A stretch of 64,000 nucleotides of DNA from an uncultured Myxococcales bacterium (GTDB lineage Bacteria > Myxococcota_A > UBA9042), in the NCBI GenBank assembly GCA_903842345.1, contig CAIMLR010000002.1, positions 186,001-250,000 on the forward strand. Direction: 5' to 3'. Positions 8,892 through 16,339 of the stretch are shown here, piece after piece (position 1 is the first letter of the stretch; each line of letters opens with the position of its first letter). Made by a program: the position numbers and the translations under genes. The notes beneath the pieces were generated by a model. It had not been told where the DNA came from, did no database searches, and worked only from the letters and a program-made list of their open reading frames with translations.

Positions 8892-10592
8892 ATGGCCAAG
8901 AAGAGCCGGACCGCTGGCACGCCCGCGAACCCCCCTGACGCAGCTGCAAGTAGCGCCGCGACGCGCACTGATTTGCCCGCTGCCGGCTTGCCGGACGACG
9001 CAACCGTGATGCTCGACGTTGTTCCGCTGCCGGACGACGACGGTCCGATCCCCGGCGACGATGCGACCCAGATGCTGCAGGCCGTGATCCCGCCCGTGCT
9101 GGCCGCCGCGCCGATCGCCAAGCCGCCCGTCGCCAGCAAGCCCGCCGCGCCAGCGAACAAGCCCGCGCCGAAGTCCAGCGCGCCTGTCCGCGACCCGTTT
9201 CCGCAGCCGGCCGACGAGCCGATGACCGGGCCGCTTGGCTTGGACGTCCGCATGTTGTGGCGCGGCGATACCCACGCAGCGCGCTTCTTTCCGCGCCCGG
9301 TGCCCGTGACGCTCGGCGAGGATGGCACGTTTGCCCTGCCGCCTGACGCGATGGGCAAGAAAGAGCACGAAGTCACGCTGCTCGTTGAACCGCACGCGAC
9401 CGCGGGTTTTGCCCTGCGGATCGACAATCCCAACGCCACGGGCAACCTGCTTGTCGATGGCAAGAGCTACGATCTGGCGGCTATCCGCGCGGGCACTGAG
9501 AGCCTCAAGGGCCCGGCCATCCCGATTACGGCGACGACGCACGCCTACATCCAGTTTGACGAGTTCACGTTCCTGCTGAGCCGCGCCGCCGTGCCGCCGC
9601 CGCCGCCGGTGAGCCTGTGGGACCGCGAGAACACGATTTTTCTGCTGTGCCTGCTGCTGGCGCTGGCGTTCATCGGTGGACCGCTGTTTGCCGGTTTCAA
9701 CTCGGCCGAGTTTCGCAACCGCGCCAAGCTGAGCTACCTGGAGCAAGTCGAGCAGGATCTGCGCAAGCCGGAGACGATCGAAGTTCTCATCCAGGAAGAA
9801 AAAGCCAAGGAAGAGAAGCCCGAAGAGCTGGCCAAGGAAGCGGACAAGAAGGAAGCCGAGGCTGCGCCGCTGCAGGCGCCCGCGCCCAAGGAAGAGAAGA
9901 AAGCCGAGCAGGTCAAGGACGAGCTGGACAAGCTCAATGAAGAAGACCGCAAGGCCAAGGTGACCGACATCGTCAAGGACGAGCTGGCCAGGAACACCGC
10001 GGCGATTGACGACGCCTTGAAAGATGTGGGCGGACCGTCGACGAAGCTGTTTGCGGAGGATGACGGTTCGAGCGGTCAGCCGATCGCCGGCGTGGCGGCG
10101 GATTCCAGCGATCGCGCGGCGGGTGCGTTGGGCGGTCCGGGCGGACGGCGTGGAGCGGGCGATGGCTCGGAGACCGGGCGGCAGGTCGCGTCAGGCTTGG
10201 GCAAAGACGCCAACGCGGGCGGCAAGGACCCGAACCTGGAAGTGCACGAGAAGAAGCAGAGCTTGGTGCGCGTCGGCGGCAGCGTGGGCGACACGGCGGG
10301 CGAATTGCCCAAGGCCGTCATCCGCGCCTACATCGCGACGAAGATGGGCGCGATCAAGGCGTGCTATCAGAAGGGACTGCAAAGCAATCCGGACCTGAGC
10401 GGCAAGATCAAGGTCAAGTTCCTGATTCAGCCCAACGGCGCGGTCAATCCGGCCAAGGTCGACGAATCGACGATTGGCAACGACAGCGTGGAAAGTTGCG
10501 TGTTGAACAACGTCAAAGCATGGAAGTTCCCGCAGGCCAAGGGCGGCGGCGTGACGACCGTCGTGTATCCGTTCGTGTTCGCATCACACTAG
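8892..10592 (+). CDS. GltG/PglI-like gliding-motility protein with AgmX/TonB-like C-terminus
   Basis: A 566-residue trans-envelope protein. Residues 1-110 are Pro/Ala-rich. Residues 115-230 look like an FHA-like beta domain (VTLGEDGTFALP, then IDNPNATGNLLVDG). A single membrane helix lies at about 249-268. It is followed by a charged Lys/Glu coiled coil (about 280-375), a Gly-rich linker, and a C-terminal AgmX/PglI domain (about 470-566, GAIKACYQKGL and FLIQPNGAV) of TonB-C type. The architecture fits GltG/PglI of the Glt gliding and energy-transduction machinery, where such proteins link an inner-membrane motor to the cell envelope. The motor proteins (AglRQS) are not in this window. Confidence 0.7.
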   Translation: MAKKSRTAGTPANPPDAAASSAATRTDLPAAGLPDDATVMLDVVPLPDDDGPIPGDDATQMLQAVIPPVLAAAPIAKPPVASKPAAPANKPAPKSSAPVRDPFPQPADEPMTGPLGLDVRMLWRGDTHAARFFPRPVPVTLGEDGTFALPPDAMGKKEHEVTLLVEPHATAGFALRIDNPNATGNLLVDGKSYDLAAIRAGTESLKGPAIPITATTHAYIQFDEFTFLLSRAAVPPPPPVSLWDRENTIFLLCLLLALAFIGGPLFAGFNSAEFRNRAKLSYLEQVEQDLRKPETIEVLIQEEKAKEEKPEELAKEADKKEAEAAPLQAPAPKEEKKAEQVKDELDKLNEEDRKAKVTDIVKDELARNTAAIDDALKDVGGPSTKLFAEDDGSSGQPIAGVAADSSDRAAGALGGPGGRRGAGDGSETGRQVASGLGKDANAGGKDPNLEVHEKKQSLVRVGGSVGDTAGELPKAVIRAYIATKMGAIKACYQKGLQSNPDLSGKIKVKFLIQPNGAVNPAKVDESTIGNDSVESCVLNNVKAWKFPQAKGGGVTTVVYPFVFASH

Positions 10593-10637
10593 GCGCCTGA
10601 AGAGGTGCGGACTTCGGTCATTTCTGGGGAGGTGTCG

Positions 10638-11495
10638 ATGTTCTTGCGCGCTTTGCCCCTGCTGCTCGTCACCGCGCTCGCGGTCCTTCCAGCGTGCGAT
10701 GACACGGAGAAGCGCTTTGTCGCGGCGAGCAACCTGGCCGTGGAAGCGCTGGAACACGATGACCTGACCCGCGCTGAGAAGTTCCTGAATGAAGCGCTGC
10801 TGTTGCGGCCAACCGACGCCGAGACGCTGTACTACCTTGGCGCGCTGCAGCTGAAGCGCGACAAGCCCAAGGATGCGGCCGATGTGCTGCAGCGGGCGGT
10901 GGCCGCGGACCCGCAATTCGCCGACGCGTGGCTGAATCTGGCCAAGGCGCGCTACGACCTGCACGACGCCAAGGGCACGCTCGAGGCGGTGCAAGCGCTG
11001 CTGAAGCTCGATCCCGGGCATCCAAACGGCCACATGCTGGCGGCGCGCGTGGCGATCGATTCCAAGGACCGCGTGACGGCGGACAAGGAGCTGCGCGCGG
11101 CGATCGCGGGCGATGCCGGTTTTGCCCCGGCGTACGTGTTGCTCGCGCAGGTCTATGGCGATGTTGAAGCTTTTGAAGCGGCGCGCGACGTCCTGACCGA
11201 AGGCCAGCGTTTTGCCCCGCAGAGCGTGGAGATCCAGGAAGCTCTGGGCCTGACGTGGCTGGATCTGGGCCGCCCGGACCGCGCCAAGACCGTGCTCGCG
11301 GCGGCGGCGGCGCATCCCAAGGCGCGACCGGGTCTGCACCTGAATTACGCCAGCGCGCTGTTGCAGTTGGGCGAGAAGGACGCGGCGATTCAGGCGCTGC
11401 GCACGTTCATCCTGCAATCGCAGGGCACCGCGCACCAGAACGACGAGGCGGTGCAGACCGCCCTGCGGATGCTGCGGCACTTGAAGGGCTCCTAG
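10638..11495 (+). CDS. TPR-repeat lipoprotein
   Basis: A 285-residue predicted lipoprotein with signal MFLRALPLLLVTALAVLPAC; the lipidated cysteine is residue 20. The rest is helical hairpins typical of tetratricopeptide repeats (for example ALLLRPTDAETLYYLGAL and AADPQFADAWLNLAKARY), about seven repeats. The ATG at 10638 has a good ribosome site (GGGGAGGT, 10626-10633). It lies 45 bases after the GltG-like gene on the same strand, so co-transcription is likely and it may be a scaffold for the same envelope complex; that role is inferred. Confidence 0.8.
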   Translation: MFLRALPLLLVTALAVLPACDDTEKRFVAASNLAVEALEHDDLTRAEKFLNEALLLRPTDAETLYYLGALQLKRDKPKDAADVLQRAVAADPQFADAWLNLAKARYDLHDAKGTLEAVQALLKLDPGHPNGHMLAARVAIDSKDRVTADKELRAAIAGDAGFAPAYVLLAQVYGDVEAFEAARDVLTEGQRFAPQSVEIQEALGLTWLDLGRPDRAKTVLAAAAAHPKARPGLHLNYASALLQLGEKDAAIQALRTFILQSQGTAHQNDEAVQTALRMLRHLKGS

Positions 11496-11499
11496 GCGT

Positions 11500-11649
11500 G
11501 TGTCGGAGAACCTCCGACACATTCCGCCCAAGCCGCGGCTGCGGCTTGGCAGCGGCGTGAAACCACGCGAATTCACTTCGCGGGGTTCTTGCGCCGATGA
11601 CCCAAACACCGAGCTGGGAGCCGGTCGGAACCATTTTCCGACAGGCTCC
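11500..11649 (+). other. Four consecutive RNA hairpins (structured intergenic element)
   Basis: Four inverted repeats follow one another in this 150-base tract. H1 is 11500-11508 with 11512-11520 (9/9 pairs, 3-base loop). H2 is 11528-11536 with 11541-11549 (9/9, loop GGCT). H3 is 11561-11571 with 11577-11587 (10/11, loop TTCAC). H4 is 11617-11630 with 11636-11649 (13/14, loop CCATT). No T-tract follows H1, so it is not a simple terminator. It lies 28 bases before the start of the cysteine-rich lipoprotein, as a 5' leader or a separate small RNA would. An open frame runs through it from 11500 but is unlikely to be translated. Confidence 0.65.
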
Positions 11650-11676
11650 TGGGCCCGCAGCTATCGGAGACAGTTC

Positions 11677-12795
11677 ATGCTTTGCATTCGCACCGGCGTC
11701 GCCCTCTTGGCGTTGACCGCCCTCGCCGCTTGCGGCACCAGCACCACGAGCACGACCACCGGCGCGGATGCGATCGACGACGCCAGCACGGCGACGGACG
11801 CGACTGGCACCGATGCCGCCACCGGCACGGATGCGACAGCCGACATCAAGGACGTCGCTACCAAGGACGTCCCCGCGCCCAGCTGCGCATCCCGCGTAGG
11901 CGCGTACGCGATCGACGGCACGTGCACCGGCGGCGCTTCCTCCATCACGTTTGGCTGCATGCTGGCCAAGGACTGCGAACTCACCTGGGTCGGCGACTAC
12001 CGCGCGTGGAGCGGCCCGCTCAAGGGCAACGACTTCACGCTCGCCAGCGCGGACGGCTCGGAGAACTTCACCGGCAGCTTTGATTCCGCCAGCACCGGCT
12101 TCTACCACTACGACAACGGCGGCCTGACCTGCGATGCGACAATCGCCTACGTTGATCCGACCGCGGCGGACAGCCTGTGCTGCGACGTCTTGACCAATGA
12201 CTGCAAGAGCGGCGATGCCTGCGTCGTCGTGCAGGAGACCGTCAATACCGTGCCCGTCCTGACCACCGGCTGCGTGCCGCTGGCCGCAAGCCCGACGGCC
12301 GAAGGCGCCGCTTGCACCCAGTCCGCGACCGAAACCGGCTGCTCGGTGGGCAACCTCTGCGTGCGCAACACCGGCAGCACCGGCGCGGACGGCACGTGCC
12401 AGCACCTCTGCCAACAGGTCAGCGACTGCAAGGGTGGCCAGCAGTGCGACATCGTCGCCGACGCGCCGCGCGCTGGTCTCTGCGACAAGGCGTGCGCGCC
12501 ATTTGCCGATGAAGCCGGCGGCGACGCGTGCCCCACCGGCCAGAACTGCCTGCCGACGCTCATCTCCGGCGACAAGTACGCGCGCGCCATCAGCACTGCG
12601 TGCGGCAACGCCGGCACGGCGACCGCGGGCCTGAAGTGCGGCAATGGCGTCGCGTGCGGCCTTGGCCTGGTCTGCGTGAAGAGCGCGTGCACGCCGATCT
12701 GCGACACGAAGCACGCCTGCGCCAAGGGCACCTGCACCGGCTTTGGCCTGCCCAACGCCAGCAGCACGCCGGCTGGATTTGGCTACTGCCAGTGA
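11677..12795 (+). CDS. Cysteine-rich lipoprotein, function unknown
   Basis: A 372-residue predicted lipoprotein: signal MLCIRTGVALLALTALAAC, lipidated cysteine at residue 19, then a Thr/Ser/Asp/Ala low-complexity linker. The body contains over 20 cysteines, many in short CxxG or DCxxGxxC spacings resembling the disulfide-rich modules of Myxococcota surface proteins (SDCKGGQQC, EGAACTQSATETGC). I chose ATG 11677 because it gives the signal peptide and has CGGAGA upstream; the in-frame extension back to 11500 crosses the hairpin tract. The stop overlaps the protease start (GTGA, 12792-12795), so the two are translated together. I do not recognise a function. Confidence 0.75.
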   Translation: MLCIRTGVALLALTALAACGTSTTSTTTGADAIDDASTATDATGTDAATGTDATADIKDVATKDVPAPSCASRVGAYAIDGTCTGGASSITFGCMLAKDCELTWVGDYRAWSGPLKGNDFTLASADGSENFTGSFDSASTGFYHYDNGGLTCDATIAYVDPTAADSLCCDVLTNDCKSGDACVVVQETVNTVPVLTTGCVPLAASPTAEGAACTQSATETGCSVGNLCVRNTGSTGADGTCQHLCQQVSDCKGGQQCDIVADAPRAGLCDKACAPFADEAGGDACPTGQNCLPTLISGDKYARAISTACGNAGTATAGLKCGNGVACGLGLVCVKSACTPICDTKHACAKGTCTGFGLPNASSTPAGFGYCQ

Positions 12796-13661
12796 AGACG
12801 CTGTTGGGGCTGCTCCTGCTGCTCGTCGCGCAACCCGCGGCGGCTTGGGATCAGTACCGCACGCTGCCGCCCGGCGACAACGGCGAGCCGCGCGGCTGTG
12901 GGATTCGCTGGGCAGCCAACGAGGTCCCGCTGGCGCTTGAAGCGACGCCGTTGGACGGGCTGGTGACGGTCGACATCCAGGCCATCGCGGCTGCGTCTGG
13001 GGCGACGTGGCAGAATGTGCGCTGTGGCCTGTGCCAGGTGTGCCAGAACGGCCAGGAAGCGCCGCAAGCGTGCGCGCTCAATCCGCTGGGACTGCAACTG
13101 CGGTGGTTGCCGCGCGGCAAGCCCACGGTCATCGGCGCCACGTGCACGAGCGTCAAGTCGAACGGCCTGTGCGACACCGTTTCCGGCAACGGCAACTGGG
13201 TCAACATCGTCCACGACAAAGAAGTTTGGCAGGCGCAGGGCGTCAGCAGCCTCGTTGTCGCGCTGACCGTGCTGACCTACGACCGCACCGCCGGCGAGAT
13301 CCGCGACGCCGACGTGTTGCTGGACGATTGGGGCCATGACTTCTGCGTGGCGCCGGATTGCACGTCCGGGGAATACGACCTGCAGAGCACGCTGACGCAT
13401 GAGTTCGGCCACGTGCTGGGGCTCGATCACACGACCGATCTGGAGGCGACGATGTACGTCGGCGCCGACCCGAAGGAAAGCAAGAAGCAGACGCTCAATG
13501 ACGACGACATCAGCGGCATTTGCCACGCCTACCGCACCACGTGCTACGCCTGCACGGACGCGCCCGCGCCGAGCGGCTGTCAGGCCGGCAGCATGGGCAA
13601 CGGCTGGAGTCTCCTGCTTTTGGCGCTCGTTTGGGCTAGAATCCGCCGCGCGCGCAATTGA
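12792..13661 (+). CDS. Secreted matrixin-type zinc metalloprotease with MYXO-CTERM-like tail
   Basis: A 289-residue secreted protein with a GTG start overlapping the previous stop. The signal peptide is residues 1-18. The zinc site HEFGHVLGLDH (residues 203-213, HExxHxxGxxH) with a following Met-turn (EATMYV) marks a metzincin, matrixin-like protease. Six or more cysteines suggest disulfides. The last 30 residues contain a Cys, a Gly/Asn/Ser bend, a hydrophobic helix (WSLLLLALVW) and an Arg-rich end (ARIRRARN), the layout of MYXO-CTERM sorting tails that are thought to be cut by a myxosortase. Substrate unknown; coupling to the cysteine-rich lipoprotein suggests a partner. Confidence 0.82.
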   Translation: MKTLLGLLLLLVAQPAAAWDQYRTLPPGDNGEPRGCGIRWAANEVPLALEATPLDGLVTVDIQAIAAASGATWQNVRCGLCQVCQNGQEAPQACALNPLGLQLRWLPRGKPTVIGATCTSVKSNGLCDTVSGNGNWVNIVHDKEVWQAQGVSSLVVALTVLTYDRTAGEIRDADVLLDDWGHDFCVAPDCTSGEYDLQSTLTHEFGHVLGLDHTTDLEATMYVGADPKESKKQTLNDDDISGICHAYRTTCYACTDAPAPSGCQAGSMGNGWSLLLLALVWARIRRARN

Positions 13662-13725
13662 CTTTGCCGGCCTCGACCGATAGAAGCCGCAGCGGTCTTT
13701 TTGGGCCGTTTTCGCTGGGAAGTGC

Positions 13726-16263
13726 ATGACAGAATTGTCCCAATCCGCAGAAGACCACCTCGACGTCGCGCCTTCCGCACCGACGGCCGATCCTGCGCCC
13801 GTCGCGGATCCCGCCGCGCGCCGCGCCATCCTGCCGCTGCTCGCGCATCCGCTGGATATTGCGCCGTTTGAGCCCGGTCCGCGGGATCGCCTGATCCGCT
13901 GGCTGGCGATCGGCGCCGTGTTCTTTCTCTACGTGCTGAACTGCGGCTCGTTTGGCCTCTGGGATCCGTGGGAAACCCACTACGGCGAAGTCGCCCGCAC
14001 CATGTACGAGAGCTACGACTGGGTGAATCCCTGGTGGGGCTACCGCACGCAGATCGGCACCGAGCCGATTGGCGGCGAATGGTTTTACTCCAAGCCGATC
14101 TACATCTTCTGGTCCGAGCTGACGTTCCTCAAGCTCATCGGCCTGACCGACTGGGCGCTTCGCCTGCCGCAAGCCCTGCTCGGCGCGTCGATGTGCTCGG
14201 CGATCTACCTGGCGCTGGAGCGCATCGTCTCCCGGCGCATGGCGTTGATTGCCCTGGCCGTCACCGCACTTTCGCCGTTCGTCTACATGGTCAGCCGCCA
14301 GGCGCAGACGGACAACCCGTTCGTCGCCACGCTCACCATTGGCCTCTGTTTCTTCGCCCTGGCCATCTTTGGCAAGCGCGAGCAGCTCACGCCGCGCGGC
14401 TTCCTCGTTGCGACCCTCGGCTTCCTTGGCTTCCTCGTGCTGAACGTGGTGCCGCAGCTCGTCATCATCTCCACGGACCTGTATCAGGCCAACGCGGGCC
14501 AGGGCTTGACCGGCATCGCCGCGTGGGGCGACATCATCCAGCAGAACGGCGTGTACCACCTGCTGTTCTACGTCCCCGTGTTCCTCGCCATCGCCGCGTC
14601 CGTGCTTCTCCCCGTGTGGCAGCAGCGCAAGACGCCGGAAGGGTGGGATCTGGCCTTCCGCGACCGTTGGCTGCGCAAGTACCTCCTGCTCTGCGGTTTC
14701 ATGCTGTTGGCGCAGGCGACGTACGCCAAGGGCCTGCTGGGCTTCATGCTCCCGGGCGCGATCCTGCTCGTCTACCTCGCCGTCTCGCGGCAGTGGGGCC
14801 TGCTGGCCAAGCTGGAGTTGGCGCGCGGCGTGCCGCTGTTCTTCCTGACCGTGCTGCCGTGGTACGTCGCGATGTTCTGCCGCCACGGCATGCCGTACTA
14901 CCAGCGGTTCTTCATCCACGATCACTTCAACCGCGTCGGCGCGGGCGTCCACCAGATCGACACCGGCACGTTCGAGTATTTTGTCGAATGGCTGGGCTAC
15001 GGCCTGTTTCCCTGGTCGGCGCTGGCGCCTTTGGCGTTGATCGCCGCGGTGACGTCGATCCGCGCGGATCGCGATCTGCCGGGCGATGCGACCCATGCGC
15101 AGTCCACCGCCGGCACCGTGCAGCACTGGAAAGCCTTCTTGTTCACGTGGTTCCTCATTTCCTTCCTCGTCTTCACGGCGAGTTCCACGCGCTTTCACCA
15201 CTACATCCTGCCCGGCGTGCCGGCGTTGACCGTGCTCATCGCGTTCCTGCTCGATGAAGCGCTCGACGATCGCCGCCCGCGTTCGCGCCTTGTGATGCTG
15301 CTGGGCCTGCTGATCTTTGGCGCCGTGGTTGTGAACCTGCTGGGCGATTACCAGAACCTGCGCAACCTGTTCACGTACAAGTACGACCGGCCGATGCCGG
15401 AGAACATGCCGTTTGACATGAACGGCGTCATCAAATGGAACCAGGATCCGGTCCCGGCGCAGACCTGGGGCGAGGCGCCGTTTGGCCGCCACGTGGGGCC
15501 GATGGTCGCCAACATCCTGACCATCCAGTGGTTTCGCTTTGACACGTTCATTCCGGTCGCAGCGTCCCTGGGCGGCGTCGCGATGCTGCTCCTGCTGTGG
15601 CAAAAGCTGCGCCGCGTGGGCCTCTGGCTGATGACGGCGACCGCGGCGCTCGTGGCGTTTTGGGCGCTGAATTACTACATGCCGTCGCTGGCGCCGCACT
15701 GGAGCCAGAAGTACCTGTTTGAGGCGTACTACGGCGACTGCCACCTCCACCCGAATCCGCCACAGATTACGGAAGCCTATACGCCGCTGCTGTCGCGCGT
15801 GGGCCTGGGCGCGATTCCGGAGTTCCTCGACAGCCGCACCAAGCGCGTGTGTCAGGAAGACATCGTCAGCTGGCTGATCACGTGGCGCGGCGAGACGTTC
15901 TATTCCAACAACGAGATCCGCCCGCTGAACAAGGCCACGCAGCTGGAGCCCTACCTGAAGGACTTCAACCACGGCAAGAACTTCTATGCGCTCCTGGAAC
16001 GCGGCCGCTTGAACGGTTTTGAGTCCAAGGTCAAATCCGAGTCCAAGAAGCTGCGCGACGCCAAGACGCCCGGTTTTGACAAGATCAAGGACTGGGATTG
16101 CCGGCTCATCAGCAACGATTCCGCCTATTTTGAGCTGGCCAAGTGCATGTTGGAGGAAGGCGATCCGGCCGACCTCAAGCCGTCCGTCAAGCCGGCCAAG
16201 CCGCGCGCGCCGGTCAAGGCAGACAAAGACGATGAGGCGAGCTCGCCCAACCCCAGCTTCTGA
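13726..16263 (+). CDS. ArnT/PMT-family glycosyltransferase, integral membrane
   Basis: An 845-residue polytopic membrane protein. After a cytoplasmic N-terminus (residues 1-60) it has about 11-13 hydrophobic segments. The first periplasmic loop carries DPWETHYGEVARTM, the acidic motif of GT-C transferases (ArnT/PMT family) that use polyprenyl-phosphate sugars. The C-terminal 200 residues are a hydrophilic periplasmic region with a Lys/Pro tail. It probably transfers a sugar to lipid A, a glycan or a protein; the acceptor cannot be inferred. The ATG at 13726 is preceded by GGGAAG. A weak -10 (TAGAAT, 13637-13642) lies in the end of the protease gene. Confidence 0.85.
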   Translation: MTELSQSAEDHLDVAPSAPTADPAPVADPAARRAILPLLAHPLDIAPFEPGPRDRLIRWLAIGAVFFLYVLNCGSFGLWDPWETHYGEVARTMYESYDWVNPWWGYRTQIGTEPIGGEWFYSKPIYIFWSELTFLKLIGLTDWALRLPQALLGASMCSAIYLALERIVSRRMALIALAVTALSPFVYMVSRQAQTDNPFVATLTIGLCFFALAIFGKREQLTPRGFLVATLGFLGFLVLNVVPQLVIISTDLYQANAGQGLTGIAAWGDIIQQNGVYHLLFYVPVFLAIAASVLLPVWQQRKTPEGWDLAFRDRWLRKYLLLCGFMLLAQATYAKGLLGFMLPGAILLVYLAVSRQWGLLAKLELARGVPLFFLTVLPWYVAMFCRHGMPYYQRFFIHDHFNRVGAGVHQIDTGTFEYFVEWLGYGLFPWSALAPLALIAAVTSIRADRDLPGDATHAQSTAGTVQHWKAFLFTWFLISFLVFTASSTRFHHYILPGVPALTVLIAFLLDEALDDRRPRSRLVMLLGLLIFGAVVVNLLGDYQNLRNLFTYKYDRPMPENMPFDMNGVIKWNQDPVPAQTWGEAPFGRHVGPMVANILTIQWFRFDTFIPVAASLGGVAMLLLLWQKLRRVGLWLMTATAALVAFWALNYYMPSLAPHWSQKYLFEAYYGDCHLHPNPPQITEAYTPLLSRVGLGAIPEFLDSRTKRVCQEDIVSWLITWRGETFYSNNEIRPLNKATQLEPYLKDFNHGKNFYALLERGRLNGFESKVKSESKKLRDAKTPGFDKIKDWDCRLISNDSAYFELAKCMLEEGDPADLKPSVKPAKPRAPVKADKDDEASSPNPSF

Positions 16264-16265
16264 AG

Positions 16266-16283
16266 AACGCGGTTCGCCGCGTT
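16266..16283 (+). terminator. Hairpin with UUCG loop after the glycosyltransferase gene
   Basis: AACGCGG (16266-16272), loop TTCG, CCGCGTT (16277-16283): a perfect 7-pair stem 2 bases after the stop. No T-tract follows, so it may be a weak terminator or an mRNA-stabilising end. The next promoter begins at its 3' edge. Confidence 0.4.
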
Positions 16284-16310
16284 GTCAGTAGCCCACGGCC
16301 GCGTCATACT
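16282..16310 (+). promoter_or_regulatory. Sigma70-type promoter for the zinc-ribbon pseudokinase gene
   Basis: TTGTCA (16282-16287), spacer of 17, CATACT (16305-16310). The predicted start near 16317 leaves a leader of about 20 bases and supports translation from GTG 16340 rather than from TTG 16319. Confidence 0.5.
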
Positions 16311-16339
16311 CATCGCGGTTGTCGTTTGGAGCGATGTTC

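Noticed and set aside
6921-9746. Long minus-strand open frame opposite selA and the GltG-like gene.
   Set aside because: Arg/His/Gln-rich translation typical of the antisense of GC-rich genes; no domain, no start signal.
13636-15972. Long minus-strand open frame opposite the glycosyltransferase gene.
   Set aside because: A shadow of the coding strand with no conserved motif.
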